Assembly: GCF_030811715.1 (NCBI RefSeq)
Contig: NZ_JAUSRH010000007.1
Location: 62,001 to 126,000 of the forward strand
Length of the DNA stretch: 64,000 nucleotides
Direction: 5' to 3'
Origin: Sinomonas atrocyanea
GTDB lineage: Bacteria; Actinomycetota; Actinomycetes; Actinomycetales; Micrococcaceae
Shown: one piece after another, positions 50,882-63,152 of the stretch
Layout: each line of letters begins with the position of its first letter
How positions within the stretch are numbered: position 1 is the stretch's first letter
Program-made: the position numbers and the translations under genes
The notes under the pieces: generated by a model
What the model was told of the DNA's origin: nothing
Database searches by the model: none
The model's input: the letters and a program-made list of their open reading frames with translations, nothing else

Positions 50882-52462
50882 ATGACCTCCCGGACGACGA
50901 CGCCCGCCCCCTCCGCGCACCCCTCGCCTTCCGCCGGGGCCGCCGCCCCGGCCTTCGCCGACCTGGCCGCCCTCGCCACGGGCACCGGCCCCGAGATCGA
51001 GGTGAGGGCCCCGGGCGACGGCCGGCCGCTCGGCGTCGTGCGCCAGGCCTCCGCCGCCGAGATCGGGGCGGCCGTGGCCCGGGCGCGCGCCGCCCAGAAG
51101 GCCTGGGCGAGGACGCCCGCGAAGGTGCGGGCCGGCGTCGGCCGCCGCTTCGCCTCGCTCGTGCTCGACCGGCGCGACGAGATCCTCGACGTCATCGAGG
51201 CCGAGACCGGCAAGGCCCGGCTCGCGGCGCTCGAGGAGGTCATGGACGCCTCCCGCACCGCGGCCTACTACGCGCACACCGCCCCCGGGCTGCTCCGCCC
51301 GCGCCGGCGCGGCGGCGCGTTCCCCGTGCTGACCCAGACCACCGAACGCCGCCACCCCAAGGGCGTAGTCGGCGTCATCACTCCGTGGAACTACCCCTTC
51401 ACGCTCCCGGCGAGCGACTCCGTTCCCGCCCTCCTCGCCGGCAACGCGGTGGTGATCAAGCCGGACGAGAAGACGCCGTTCAGCGCCCTGCTCACCCTCT
51501 CGCTCCTGCGCGAGGCGGGCCTGCCAGACGGCGTGGCCCAGGTGGTGGTGGGCGCCCGGGACGAGGCCGGCCCCGCGGTGGTGGAGGCGGCGGACTACAT
51601 CATGTTCACCGGCTCGAGCGCGACGGGGCGCAAGGTCGCGGCGCGCTGCGGCGAGCGGCTCATCGGCTTCTCCGCCGAGCTGGGCGGGAAGAACCCCCTC
51701 CTCGTGCTCGCCGACGCGGACGTCCCCGCCGCCGCGGCGGGCGCCGCCCGGGCGTGCTTCGCCAACGCCGGGCAGCTGTGCATCGGCCCCGAGCGGATCT
51801 ACGTGCACGAGGCCGTCAGGACGCAGTTCACCGAGGCGTTCCTCGACGAGGTCGGGCGCATGCGCGTGGCCGCCGGAGCGGGCTGGGACGCCGAGATGGG
51901 CTCGCTGATCTCCGAGGCCCAGCTGGAGAAGGTCCGGGCCCACGTCGAGGACGCGGTGGCCCGCGGCGCCCGGATCCTCGCCGGCGGCACGGCCCGGCCC
52001 GAGCTGGGCCCGTACTTCTTCGACCCCACCGTGCTCGCGGACGTGCCGGAGGGGGCGGCCCTGTGCCGGGAGGAGACCTTCGGCCCGGTCGTGGCGATCT
52101 ACCCGGTGGCCTCGGACGAGGAGGCGATCGCCCGGGCCAACGACAGCGAGCTGGGGCTCAACGCGAGCCTGTGGACCCGGCCGTCCCGCGGCGCGGAGCT
52201 CGGGGCGCGCCTCGAGGCCGGCACGGTCAACGTCAACGAGGGCTACGCGGCGTCCTGGGGCTCCCTCGCCGCGCCGATGGGCGGCTGGAAGGCCTCGGGG
52301 GTGGGCAGGCGGCACGGGGCCGAGGGCCTGCTGAAGTACACCGAGGCGCAGACCGTCTCGGTGCAGCGGCTCCTGCGCTTCGCGCCGCTGCCCGGGATGT
52401 CCAACGAGCGCTACGCGGACCTGCTCACCGGCGCCGTGCGCGTGCTGAACCGCTTCCGCTGA
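50882..52462 (+). CDS. gabD2: Succinate-semialdehyde dehydrogenase-type aldehyde dehydrogenase
   Basis: NAD(P)-dependent aldehyde dehydrogenase, 526 aa. GVVGVITPWNYPFTLPASDSVPALLAGNAVVIKPDEKTPFSAL is the cofactor region; FTGSSATGRKVAARCGERL the nucleotide loop; FSAELGGKNPLLVLADAD holds the general base Glu; CFANAGQLCIGPERIYVH the catalytic Cys. PDEKTP instead of PSE and a long C-terminal segment favour the GabD2 type known from mycobacteria. TACCCT stands 7 nt before the ATG. The GntR gene downstream, 35 bp away, may control it. GABA or glutamate breakdown is the likely pathway. Confidence 0.88.
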   Translation: MTSRTTTPAPSAHPSPSAGAAAPAFADLAALATGTGPEIEVRAPGDGRPLGVVRQASAAEIGAAVARARAAQKAWARTPAKVRAGVGRRFASLVLDRRDEILDVIEAETGKARLAALEEVMDASRTAAYYAHTAPGLLRPRRRGGAFPVLTQTTERRHPKGVVGVITPWNYPFTLPASDSVPALLAGNAVVIKPDEKTPFSALLTLSLLREAGLPDGVAQVVVGARDEAGPAVVEAADYIMFTGSSATGRKVAARCGERLIGFSAELGGKNPLLVLADADVPAAAAGAARACFANAGQLCIGPERIYVHEAVRTQFTEAFLDEVGRMRVAAGAGWDAEMGSLISEAQLEKVRAHVEDAVARGARILAGGTARPELGPYFFDPTVLADVPEGAALCREETFGPVVAIYPVASDEEAIARANDSELGLNASLWTRPSRGAELGARLEAGTVNVNEGYAASWGSLAAPMGGWKASGVGRRHGAEGLLKYTEAQTVSVQRLLRFAPLPGMSNERYADLLTGAVRVLNRFR

Positions 52463-52483
52463 GGGGGCTGGCCGGGCCGGTCT

Positions 52484-52491
52484 GATATATC
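52484..52491. promoter_or_regulatory. GATATATC palindrome overlapping the GntR promoter
   Basis: TCTGATATATCTGG lies at 52481-52494, directly before the GTG at 52498. The palindrome overlaps the presumed -10 (TATATC, 6 nt from the start). CTGATATAT recurs at 56780-56788 before purU. Confidence 0.5.
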
Positions 52492-52497
52492 TGGTAC

Positions 52498-53145
52498 GTG
52501 GGAACTGCCAACGGTGCCGGCCGTACGCTGGCCGAGCACGCGTACGTGGAGCTGCGGGAGCGCATCATCGACATGCGGCTCCCGCCGGGGTCCGCGCTGG
52601 ACGAGGACGCCCTCATGCGGGAGCTCGGTGTGGGCCGCACCCCCATGCGCGAGGCCGTGAAGCGGCTCGAGTCCGATCGGATGCTCACCGTCTACCCCCG
52701 CCGGGGGACCATCATCTCCGAGGTGAACATCAAGGACCTGCGCGCCATCTCGGACGCGCGCCGGGTGCTCGAGGCCTTCGCCGCGCGCAAGGCCGCCGAG
52801 CACGTGACCAATGACGACCGGGCCGTCCTGCGGGCGTGCCTGGCCGAGCTCGCGCATGAGGGCACGGGGTCGAACCAGGAGGCGATGACGCTCGACGAGC
52901 GCATCCACCGCGCCATCTACGCCACCATGCGCAACTCGTACGTCGAGGCGACGCTCGTCCAGTACTTCAGCCTGTCCCAGCGGATGTGGAACTTCGTGCT
53001 GGCCGGCCTCGCGCCGATCACCGGCAACGTCCACGAGCACGCCGAGCTCCTGAAGGCCATCATCGACGGCGATCCCGAGCGGGCGGCCAAGCTCGCCGAG
53101 GAGCACGTGACGCACTTCGAGGATCTGGTCCGCGCCGCGCTCTGA
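52498..53145 (+). CDS. GntR-family (FCD) transcriptional regulator
   Basis: 215-aa regulator. HTH: LAEHAYVELRERIIDMRLPPGSALDEDALMRELGVGRTPMREAVKRLESDRMLTVYPRRGTIISEV (residues 10-75). The FCD domain contains DERIHRAIYATMRNSYVEATL and HEHAELLKAIIDGDPERAAKLAEEHVTHF, keeping the Asp/His metal set. It starts at GTG 52498 with no ribosome site, so leaderless. The nearest targets are gabD2 upstream and the dimethylglycine oxidase/purU pair downstream; a shared CTGATATAT element supports the second as well. Confidence 0.9.
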   Translation: MGTANGAGRTLAEHAYVELRERIIDMRLPPGSALDEDALMRELGVGRTPMREAVKRLESDRMLTVYPRRGTIISEVNIKDLRAISDARRVLEAFAARKAAEHVTNDDRAVLRACLAELAHEGTGSNQEAMTLDERIHRAIYATMRNSYVEATLVQYFSLSQRMWNFVLAGLAPITGNVHEHAELLKAIIDGDPERAAKLAEEHVTHFEDLVRAAL

Positions 53146-53183
53146 GCCTCTTCTTCGGACGACGGCGGGGCCGGCGGACGACG

Positions 53184-53229
53184 GCGGGCCCCGCCTCACC
53201 GGGGACGGTTCCGGTGGGGCGGGGCCCGC
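53184..53229. terminator. Long hairpin terminator between GntR and dimethylglycine oxidase genes
   Basis: A 19-nt arm at 53184-53202 (starting GCGGGCCCCGCC) pairs with 53211-53229 with one G-U, around an 8-nt loop, between converging genes. Confidence 0.88.
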
Positions 53230-53247
53230 TGTGTGCCGCCGGGGAGG

Positions 53248-56714
<3,467 letters not shown>

Positions 56715-56779
56715 GGGGGCGTCCTTTCAAGGTGATGCGGGGTGGCCCGCTGCTACGCACCGACCAGCTGTTCATACAA

Positions 56780-56788
56780 CTGATATAT
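56780..56788. promoter_or_regulatory. CTGATATAT element before purU
   Basis: Shares nine bases with the GntR promoter element at 52482-52490; read on the minus strand it gives TTATATATCAG, 66 nt before the purU start, where the promoter of the purU-dimethylglycine oxidase operon should be. Confidence 0.4.
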
Positions 56789-56850
56789 AAGACGGTAGTG
56801 GGGTCGCTCACGTTGGGTCAAGGGGTGCGAGGGGCCTCTTCCCCGCCGGG

Positions 56851-59148
56851 CTAGGAGCGCGTCTCGAAGCGGACCGTGACGGCCTTGTAGCCGGGAGTAC
56901 TGGACTCGCGGGCGACGAGGTCCTTGTGGACCAGGACGTTGGCTTCGGGGTAGTAGGCGGCCGCGCACCCTCTGGCTGTGGGGTAGGCGACGAGCCTGAA
57001 CGACTGGGCGCGGCGCTCGTCCCCGTTGAACACCGAGACGACGTCGACGAGTTCCCGGTCGGCGAAGCCCAGCTCCGCCAGGTCCTCCGGGTTCACCAGC
57101 ACCACCTTGCGGGCGTTGGAGATGCCGCGGTAGCGGTCATCGAGGCCGTAGATCGTGGTGTTGTACTGGTCATGGCTCCTGAGGGTCTGCAGGATCAGGT
57201 GCCCGGGCGGGGCCGTGAGGCACTCCAGCGGGGACACGGTGAACCTTGCCCTGCCGATGTCTGTGGCGAAGGTGCGGGTGTCCCGTGGCGGGGAGGGCAG
57301 GACGAAGCCGTCCCTGCCCCGCACGCGGGCGTTGAAGTCCTCGAAGCCGGGGATGACCCGGGAGATGTGGTCGCGGATCACGTCGTAGTCCTCCGCCATG
57401 GCGCGCCAGTCGATCGGGTGGTCCTCGCCGAGGGCAGCCTGGGCCATGCGGGCGACGATGACGGGCTCGGCGAGGAGGTGCTCGGAGACCGGGCGCAGCC
57501 GGCCCTGGCTGCGGTGGACGACGGACATGGAGTCCTCTACGGTGACGAACTGGCGCCCCCGCGGGTGCCTGTCGTCGAGGTCGGTCCGGCCCAAGGTGGG
57601 CAGGATCAGCGAGGTGCGCCCGTGGGCGACGTGCGAGAGGTTCGGCTTGGTCGAGACGTGCACCGTCAGGCCAGTGCGCTTCAGGCCGGCCCTCGTGCTC
57701 TCGGTGTCCGAGGCTGCGGAGAGGAAGTTGCCGCCCATGGAGACGAACACGTCCACGTCCCCGGCCTCGAGCGCGTGCTGGGTCTCTACCGACTCGTAGC
57801 CGTGGTCACGCGGGAACGGAATCCCGAACTCGGCCTCGAGCGCGGCGATGAACTTCTCGGTGGGCTTCTCCCAGATCCCCATCGTCCGGTCGCCCTGGAC
57901 GTTCGAGTGTCCGCGCACCGGGCACGCCCCCGCCCCGGGCTTCCCGAAGTTCCCCTGGAGCAGGAGCAGGTTCACGATCTCCTTGAGCGTGTTCACCGAG
58001 TGCGGCTGCTGCGTCAGCCCCAGCGCCCAGCAGATGATCGTCGCCTTCGAAGCGATCATCATGTCCGCGACCGTCTCGATCTGGGCCCGCGACAGCCCAG
58101 TTGCCCGTTCCGTCGCCTCCCAGTCGAGGGTGCGCCGGGCGGCGGCATACTCGGCGAAGCCGAGGGTCTGTGCCTCGACGAAGGAACGGTCGACGACGGA
58201 GCCTGGGTCACGATCCTCGGCCGCGAGGAGGAGGTGGCCGAGGGCCTGGAACAGGGCCAGATCCCCGCCGACCTTGATCTTGAGGAACTCGTCCGCGATC
58301 GAGACCCCGTCCCCGATCACCCCGCGCGGGGTCTGGGGGTCCTTGAAGTTCAGCAGCCCGGCCTCAGGCAGCGGGTTCACCGCCACGACCTTCCCGCCGT
58401 TCCCCTTGCACTCGGCCAGCGCCGAGAGCATGCGAGGGTGGTTCGTCCCCGGGTTCTGCCCCACCACCAGCACCAGCTCGGAGTGGTGGATGTCCTCCAG
58501 GGACACCGTGCCCTTGCCCACCCCGATGGTGGGGCCGAGCGCGAATCCGGAGGACTCGTGGCACATGTTCGAGCAGTCCGGGAGGTTGTTCGTGCCCAGC
58601 GACCGGGCGAAGAGCTGGTACAGGAACGCCGTCTCGTTCGCAGTGCGCCCCGAGGTGTAGAAGACGCAGCGATCAGGAGTCGTGGCCCGGAGGTGCTCGG
58701 CGATGAGGTCGAAGGCCTTCCCCCACGACACGGGCGAGTAGTGCCTCTCCCCCGGCCGGATCACCATCGGCTCGGTGATCCGGCCACGGGAGCCGAGCCA
58801 GAACTCGCTCCTGCCCTCGAGCTCGGCGATCGGGTGCGCCGCCCACCACTCGGGGGTGACCGTGCGCACGGTGGACTCCTCGGCAATCGCCTTCGCGCCG
58901 TTCTCGCAGAACTCCGCCGGCTTCCGCCGCCCGGTGGTCGATTCAGGCCATGCGCACCCAGGGCAGTCGAAGCCGCTGCGCTGGTTGATCCGCAGCATCC
59001 CCCGCATCGTCCGGGCAGCGCCGGCCTGGGCGAAGCCCCGCTGGAGGGCCACCGCGACCGCCTTCACCCCCGCCGCGGCGGTCTTGGGCTCATGCACCTC
59101 GAGGGCGCCCTCATCGACATCGTCCAGATCGGGATTCTTCGTGAACAA
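56851..59148 (-). CDS. Molybdopterin oxidoreductase, FdhF/YdeP family
   Basis: 765-aa cytoplasmic molybdoenzyme. GFDCPGCAWPESTTGRRKPAEFCENGAKAIAEE is an N-terminal Cys set for an iron-sulfur cluster. VSWGKAFDLIAEHLRA, DCSNMCHESSGFALGPTIGVGKG (Cys as possible Mo ligand), VLVVGQNPGTNHPRML, GNFGKPGAGACPVRGHSNVQGDRTMG and GHLILQTLRSHDQYNTTIYGLDDRYRG bind the cofactor. TTG 59148 is chosen: AAAGG is 7 nt upstream and relatives begin near this point. Formate is the natural substrate guess because PurU makes it and HPS/PHI handle formaldehyde next door, but YdeP-type proteins are not all formate dehydrogenases. Confidence 0.87.
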   Translation of the reverse strand: MFTKNPDLDDVDEGALEVHEPKTAAAGVKAVAVALQRGFAQAGAARTMRGMLRINQRSGFDCPGCAWPESTTGRRKPAEFCENGAKAIAEESTVRTVTPEWWAAHPIAELEGRSEFWLGSRGRITEPMVIRPGERHYSPVSWGKAFDLIAEHLRATTPDRCVFYTSGRTANETAFLYQLFARSLGTNNLPDCSNMCHESSGFALGPTIGVGKGTVSLEDIHHSELVLVVGQNPGTNHPRMLSALAECKGNGGKVVAVNPLPEAGLLNFKDPQTPRGVIGDGVSIADEFLKIKVGGDLALFQALGHLLLAAEDRDPGSVVDRSFVEAQTLGFAEYAAARRTLDWEATERATGLSRAQIETVADMMIASKATIICWALGLTQQPHSVNTLKEIVNLLLLQGNFGKPGAGACPVRGHSNVQGDRTMGIWEKPTEKFIAALEAEFGIPFPRDHGYESVETQHALEAGDVDVFVSMGGNFLSAASDTESTRAGLKRTGLTVHVSTKPNLSHVAHGRTSLILPTLGRTDLDDRHPRGRQFVTVEDSMSVVHRSQGRLRPVSEHLLAEPVIVARMAQAALGEDHPIDWRAMAEDYDVIRDHISRVIPGFEDFNARVRGRDGFVLPSPPRDTRTFATDIGRARFTVSPLECLTAPPGHLILQTLRSHDQYNTTIYGLDDRYRGISNARKVVLVNPEDLAELGFADRELVDVVSVFNGDERRAQSFRLVAYPTARGCAAAYYPEANVLVHKDLVARESSTPGYKAVTVRFETRS

Positions 59149-59218
59149 CGGGCAGCCTTTCAGCGGTCCAGGGGCTTCGGGGAGGAGGTCAGCGAGCGGG
59201 GGATGCCGCGGGTCGCGG

Positions 59219-59842
59219 TCAGACGATGGCCGCCTTGAGCCTGCGGGCAGCCTCGGCAGGATCGTCGGCGCCGTAGATGGAGCCGCCGGCCACGGCGACG
59301 TCCGCGCCGGCGCGCTGGACGGAGGCGATCGTGTCCGCATTCACCCCGCCGGCCACCGAGAACGGAACACGGGCCACCTCGCCGGCGGTCAGCAGAACGC
59401 TGAGGTCATAGCCGGGCTTGGCCTGCTCGTCGAGCCCGGCGTGGAACTCCACGTACTTGGCCCCGAGCTGGCGTGCCTCCTTGGCGCGGGCGACCTTGTC
59501 GGAAACGCCGATGAGATCCACGACTACGCCCTTGTTGTGGGCGCGGGCGGCCTTGACGGCGCCCGCGATGGTCGAGTCGTCGGCACCGCCGAGCACCGAG
59601 ACGAGGTCGGCCCCGGCCTTGAAGGCGAGCTCGGCCTCGAGCTCGCCGGCGTCCATGGTCTTGAGGTCGGCGAAGACGACCTTGTCCGGATGCGCTTCCT
59701 TGACCGCGGTGACAGCCGAGAGTCCCGCGTTCTTCACGAGCGGTGTGCCGAGCTCGATGATGTCGACGTGGTCCGCGACCTGCGCGGCCAGCGTGAGCGC
59801 CTCGTCGACGGTGAGCACGTCCATGGCGACCTGCAGCTTCAT
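59219..59842 (-). CDS. hxlA: 3-hexulose-6-phosphate synthase
   Basis: Condenses formaldehyde with ribulose 5-phosphate, first step of the RuMP cycle; 207 aa. MKLQVAMDVLTVDEALTLAAQVADHVDIIELGTPLVKNAG, VVFADLKTMDAGELEAELAFKAGADLVSVLGGADDSTI, KYVEFHAGLDEQA and FSVAGGVNADTIASVQRAGADVAVAGGSIYGADDP follow the orotidine-decarboxylase superfamily pattern with the D-x-K-x-x-D catalytic motif (ADLKTMD). 3-keto-L-gulonate-6-phosphate decarboxylase is close in sequence, but the partner isomerase gene upstream decides for HPS. Likely protects from and uses formaldehyde made by dimethylglycine oxidation. Confidence 0.92.
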   Translation of the reverse strand: MKLQVAMDVLTVDEALTLAAQVADHVDIIELGTPLVKNAGLSAVTAVKEAHPDKVVFADLKTMDAGELEAELAFKAGADLVSVLGGADDSTIAGAVKAARAHNKGVVVDLIGVSDKVARAKEARQLGAKYVEFHAGLDEQAKPGYDLSVLLTAGEVARVPFSVAGGVNADTIASVQRAGADVAVAGGSIYGADDPAEAARRLKAAIV

Positions 59843-59892
59843 AGTGTTCTTCCTTCTGTTGTGCTGGGTGCGGGTGGGGGGCTTGAAAAGGG

Positions 59893-60489
59893 CTATTCGA
59901 TGTTGGCGTGGCGCAGCCACAGCTCCTCGGCCGGCGTCCCATCTGCCTCCCAGAGGCTCTGGAAGACGGCCTCGGTCGCCACGAGCAGCACCTGCTCGAA
60001 GAGGCTTCCGGAGTACTGCTGCGAGGCACTGTCGCCGTGGTCGGTCTTGCGTGCGGCGGGGACGGTCACCACCGCGTCCGCCCGCTGGCCCAGCGGCGAC
60101 TCGCGATCGGTGGTGAACGCCGCAATCCGGGCACCGACCGCGGCAGCGGTGCTCGCCGCCTTCACCACGCTGGAGGTCGTTCCGGACCCCGAGGCGGCGA
60201 TGAGCAAATCTCCCGAGCGGACGGCCGGCGTCGTGGTGTCCCCGGCGACGTGAACGTCGAGGCCGAGGTGCATCAGCCGCATCGCGGCCATGCGGAGCAC
60301 GAGTCCGCTGCGTCCTGCACCGGCCAGGAAGATCCGCGGCGTGTCCGAGATCAGCTGCGCCACCGCGGCCAGTTCCCCGCGGTGCAGCGCGCTGGCCGCT
60401 CTGAAGACCTCGCCCTGGACGAGGCCCAGGCTCCGGTGGACGCCGTCTGCGGTGACCCGGCGCAGCGGTGAAAGGGTTTCAGCACTCAT
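59893..60489 (-). CDS. hxlB: 6-phospho-3-hexuloisomerase
   Basis: Second RuMP step, to fructose 6-phosphate; 198 aa with one SIS domain. ISDTPRIFLAGAGRSGLVLRMAAMRLMHLGLDVHVAGDTTTPAVRSGDLLIAASGSGTTSSVVKAA is the SIS core with its phosphate-binding Ser loops; SASQQYSGSLFEQVLLVATEAVFQ is the C-terminal PHI motif. GGAGGATCC precedes the ATG. First gene of the left-going operon with hxlA and the molybdoenzyme; divergent from the LuxR-type regulator. Confidence 0.93.
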   Translation of the reverse strand: MSAETLSPLRRVTADGVHRSLGLVQGEVFRAASALHRGELAAVAQLISDTPRIFLAGAGRSGLVLRMAAMRLMHLGLDVHVAGDTTTPAVRSGDLLIAASGSGTTSSVVKAASTAAAVGARIAAFTTDRESPLGQRADAVVTVPAARKTDHGDSASQQYSGSLFEQVLLVATEAVFQSLWEADGTPAEELWLRHANIE

Positions 60490-60629
60490 GGATCCTCCAA
60501 CCTGTTGGGGGCCGCGCACGCGGCCGAGGGGGCTGGATCCAGCATTCCGCCACCCAGAAGGGCGGGGAACTGCCTTCTCGGACGGTCTTGCCCACCCCTT
60601 CGGGTAGGTGGTGGGCCTAGACTGGCGCG

Positions 60630-61967
60630 ATGCAGTCCCCCTTCGGCGGCTTTCCCGCCCACGATGCTGCGCCCGGCGAAGCCCTGGCCCTCCTGGAATC
60701 GGCCACCACGTTGGCAGAGGCCCCGCTCCTGCGGATCGCTGAGGCGCTCCGCAGAGCCCTTGCCCCCTACGTGCGCTGCTCCGCGCTCGTCATCTTCACC
60801 GAGGACTGCACGGGGCGGCCGCAGAAGAAGGCCGGGGCCGAGCACATCATCAGCCACGCCACCCTGGAGGAGCTCGACGCCATCCGCTCCTCGCTCCCCG
60901 ATCTCGTGCCACGCAGGAGTGAGGAGCTGATCGCGGGCGAGCGACGCACAGTCCTGGCAGCGCGGTCGGCGACGAACGCACTGCTCGTCCTGACGGATCC
61001 ACAGCCCACCGGGCAGGGACCCGAGCACGGTCGCCCTCTTGGCGAGCATGCGGGCGGGGTGTTCTCGCGGCTATGGCACCTCGCAGCGGTGCGGATCCGC
61101 GACAAGGTGGCCGAGGCAACGCCCTCGTACTTGCGGGAGTCCAGGGCGGCGTCCGCCGAACGCGCGCGCCTGACCGCCGAGCTCACCGACGCCCACTCGA
61201 CCACCCTCGAGACGATTCTGGCCGCCCTACGGTCATCGCACCATTCCGACGAGGCGGCCAGGCGCACGGCAACCGACGTCGCCGCCACAGCCCTCGTGCG
61301 GCTTCGCGCCTCCGCCGACCGGACGGCGGCTCTGCTGGAGGAACCCGTGGCCATGGCCTTCGAGCGCCTCCGCGGGGACCTGCGCCCACTCGAGAGGTTC
61401 AGCGGCATCTCCCTGCAGTTCGTCGAACCACCCGTCGACGGACGGGCGCTGCCCGGCGAAGTGGCACATGCCGCGCGGGCCATCGTCCGCGCGCTCGTAC
61501 TGGCCATGGTCGAGCAGGACGACGTCCACCGTGTTCGGATCCAGTGGGGATGCGACGGCACGAACCTGCTCGTGGACATCCGGGACGACGGCAAGGGCAG
61601 CCTCTCCCTCGCGGAGGACGGCCTCCGTCGCATCGAACAACGTGTCCAGGCCCTCGACGGGCAGCTGCGGCTGGAGGTCATGGAGGGCTGGGGCGCCGAC
61701 GTGTTCGTCTCCCTCCCCCTCGACCCGCCGTCACCGCGGCACTCCCACGGTGACGCGGCACGATGGGGCCTCGGGGAACGCGAGGAAGAGGTCCTCCGGC
61801 TCCTGGCGGCTGGGCTGCGCAACCGAGACATCGCCCGGGAGCTGAAGGTCTCCGAGAACACGGTCAAGTTCCACCTGCGCAATCTGTTCCGCAAGCTCGG
61901 GGTCAGCTCGCGCGCCGAGGCGGTGGCCCTCACCAGAGGCAGCCCGTCCGCACCCAAAGTGATCTAG
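60630..61967 (+). CDS. LuxR-type regulator with GAF-like, HisKA3-like and HATPase-like parts
   Basis: 445-aa soluble protein. Residues 15-165 look like a GAF-type sensor ([30 protein letters not shown]). [30 protein letters not shown] aligns with the dimerisation helix of NarL-type kinases, but the phospho-accepting His (ELHD) is Thr (ELTD). An ATPase-like fold follows with [35 protein letters not shown]. The end is a Lux[59 protein letters not shown] one-piece sensor-regulator is implied. TAGACT is 6 nt before the ATG. Divergent from hxlBA; formaldehyde or C1 status is the likely signal. Confidence 0.85.
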   Translation: MQSPFGGFPAHDAAPGEALALLESATTLAEAPLLRIAEALRRALAPYVRCSALVIFTEDCTGRPQKKAGAEHIISHATLEELDAIRSSLPDLVPRRSEELIAGERRTVLAARSATNALLVLTDPQPTGQGPEHGRPLGEHAGGVFSRLWHLAAVRIRDKVAEATPSYLRESRAASAERARLTAELTDAHSTTLETILAALRSSHHSDEAARRTATDVAATALVRLRASADRTAALLEEPVAMAFERLRGDLRPLERFSGISLQFVEPPVDGRALPGEVAHAARAIVRALVLAMVEQDDVHRVRIQWGCDGTNLLVDIRDDGKGSLSLAEDGLRRIEQRVQALDGQLRLEVMEGWGADVFVSLPLDPPSPRHSHGDAARWGLGEREEEVLRLLAAGLRNRDIARELKVSENTVKFHLRNLFRKLGVSSRAEAVALTRGSPSAPKVI

Positions 61968-61972
61968 CTCAC
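61959..61972. promoter_or_regulatory. GTGA-N6-TCAC site at the end of the LuxR gene
   Basis: GTGA-TCTAGC-TCAC spans the LuxR stop codon and lies 75 bp before the remnant ATG at 62048, where it could have served the lost formaldehyde dehydrogenase operon. Confidence 0.45.
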
Positions 61973-62047
61973 AAAGATTGGCGGGAGCGCAGTGGGCTGT
62001 GGGCATCATGTCCCATCTACCCCCACACGACCGACTGGAGGTTCCCC

Positions 62048-62243
62048 ATGACCGAAACCGCCCTTGGGACGCAGATCCATGAGGTGAGGGGCGTGGTGGT
62101 GCGCTCGAAGGGTGCCCCGGCGGCGGTGGAGACGATCCTGGTGCCGGATCCGGGCCCGCACGGTCAACACCGGCCACGGCGACCCGACCACGATCGGCAC
62201 CGAGGCCCCCCACCTGCAGGAATGGATCGACCGCGGCCACTGA
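62048..62243 (+). pseudogene. Deletion scar: start of mycothiol-dependent formaldehyde dehydrogenase joined to the end of an MBL-fold hydrolase
   Basis: GGAGG and ATG 62048 open a frame whose first 37 codons (MTETALGTQIHEVRGVVVRS, then KGAPAAVETILVPDPGP, to 62158) match the N-terminus of S-(hydroxymethyl)mycothiol dehydrogenase (mscR). From 62157 in the next frame, RTVNTGHGDPTTIGTEAP and HLQEWIDRGH, then TGA (62241-62243), match the C-terminus of the metallo-beta-lactamase-fold hydrolase usually encoded just after mscR. The middle of both genes is gone and the frames do not agree. The original frame runs on into the IclR gene but makes no sense. About 1.6-1.8 kb would be missing if the usual lengths applied. 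Terminator of the old operon remains at 62253. Confidence 0.82.
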
Positions 62244-62252
62244 CCGCCAGCC

Positions 62253-62279
62253 CCCCCCCAGGCACGCTGCCTGTGGGGC
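62253..62279 (+). terminator. Residual terminator hairpin behind the scar
   Basis: CCCCCCCCAGGCA pairs with TGCCTGTGGGGCG around CGC; follows the old MBL stop by 10 nt. Confidence 0.65.
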
Positions 62280-62317
62280 GGCTCACTCGAAAGCACACGG
62301 TCTGGCAGAATCAGCCC

Positions 62318-63145
62318 ATGGGGAACCCATTAGTGTCTGATGACCCAGACGAGGCGCGCTCCACCAACGGCGTGCAGGCCGTGGAACGGGTCGTCAGGGC
62401 CTTGGAAATCCTCGCCCAGGAGGGCAGCGCCACGGTGGGCGACATGGCCGAGCGCATGGCTGTCCACAAGTCCACGGCCTCGCGCATCCTCGGCGCCCTC
62501 GAGTCCCACGGCTTTGTGCAGCAGAGCAGCCGGCGCGGCAAGTACCAGCTCGGAGTCGGCCTCCTGCGGATCGCGAGCTCCATCCCCCGCCGCCTCAGCC
62601 TTGTCCACGCCGCACGGCCTGTGCTCGAGGACCTCGCCCAGCAGTATGGCGAGACCGTAAACCTCGCGGTGCGCCGCGACGTCTATGCAGTGAACGTGGA
62701 CCAGGCGATGGGCTCAGCCAACCTCGCGAGCTTCGACTGGATCGGCAGCCTGACCCCTCTCCACTCGACGTCCAGCGGCAAGGTCTTCCTCGCCTACCTC
62801 CCCGCGAACGAGCGGGAGCAGCTCCTCCAGCGGGTCGAACTGACCTCCTTCACGCCGCGCACGCTCGGCCGAGAAGGGCTCGTGAAGGAGCTGCCCGGCA
62901 TCGTGCGCCAGGGCTACGCCTCGACGCACGGCGAACTGGAGGAGGGCCTCAACGCGATCGCGGCGCCCGTCTTCGGGCACACGGGCGACGTGATCGGCGC
63001 CGTGAGCCTCTCGGGCCCCGCCTTCCGCTTCGACCCGGCCACAGATCCCGGGATGGTGGACGCGGTGGTCAGGGCAGGGGCGGAGATCACCGAGCTCATG
63101 GGTGGTCCGGCCTCCCAGGATCGGTCCCGGGAGGCCGGACGCTGA
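62318..63145 (+). CDS. IclR-family transcriptional regulator
   Basis: 275-aa regulator. HTH: QAVERVVRALEILAQEGSATVGDMAERMAVHKSTASRILGALESHGFVQQSSRRGKYQLGVGLL (about residues 20-85). The effector domain follows with QYGETVNLAVRRDVYAVNVDQAMG, LTPLHSTSSGKVFLAYLP, GYASTHGELEEGLNAIAAPVFGHTGDVIGAVSLSGP, all typical. CAGAAT stands 6 nt before the ATG, so leaderless. It converges with the aldehyde dehydrogenase gene (8 bp between stops). It may regulate the choline/betaine to dimethylglycine genes beyond the window or the C1 module. Confidence 0.92.
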   Translation: MGNPLVSDDPDEARSTNGVQAVERVVRALEILAQEGSATVGDMAERMAVHKSTASRILGALESHGFVQQSSRRGKYQLGVGLLRIASSIPRRLSLVHAARPVLEDLAQQYGETVNLAVRRDVYAVNVDQAMGSANLASFDWIGSLTPLHSTSSGKVFLAYLPANEREQLLQRVELTSFTPRTLGREGLVKELPGIVRQGYASTHGELEEGLNAIAAPVFGHTGDVIGAVSLSGPAFRFDPATDPGMVDAVVRAGAEITELMGGPASQDRSREAGR

Positions 63146-63152
63146 GCTTGGC

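Noticed and set aside
61763-62317. IclR protein extended upstream through the scar
   Set aside because: The frame is open by chance through the LuxR end and the scar; IclR homology begins after 62318, which has its own -10.
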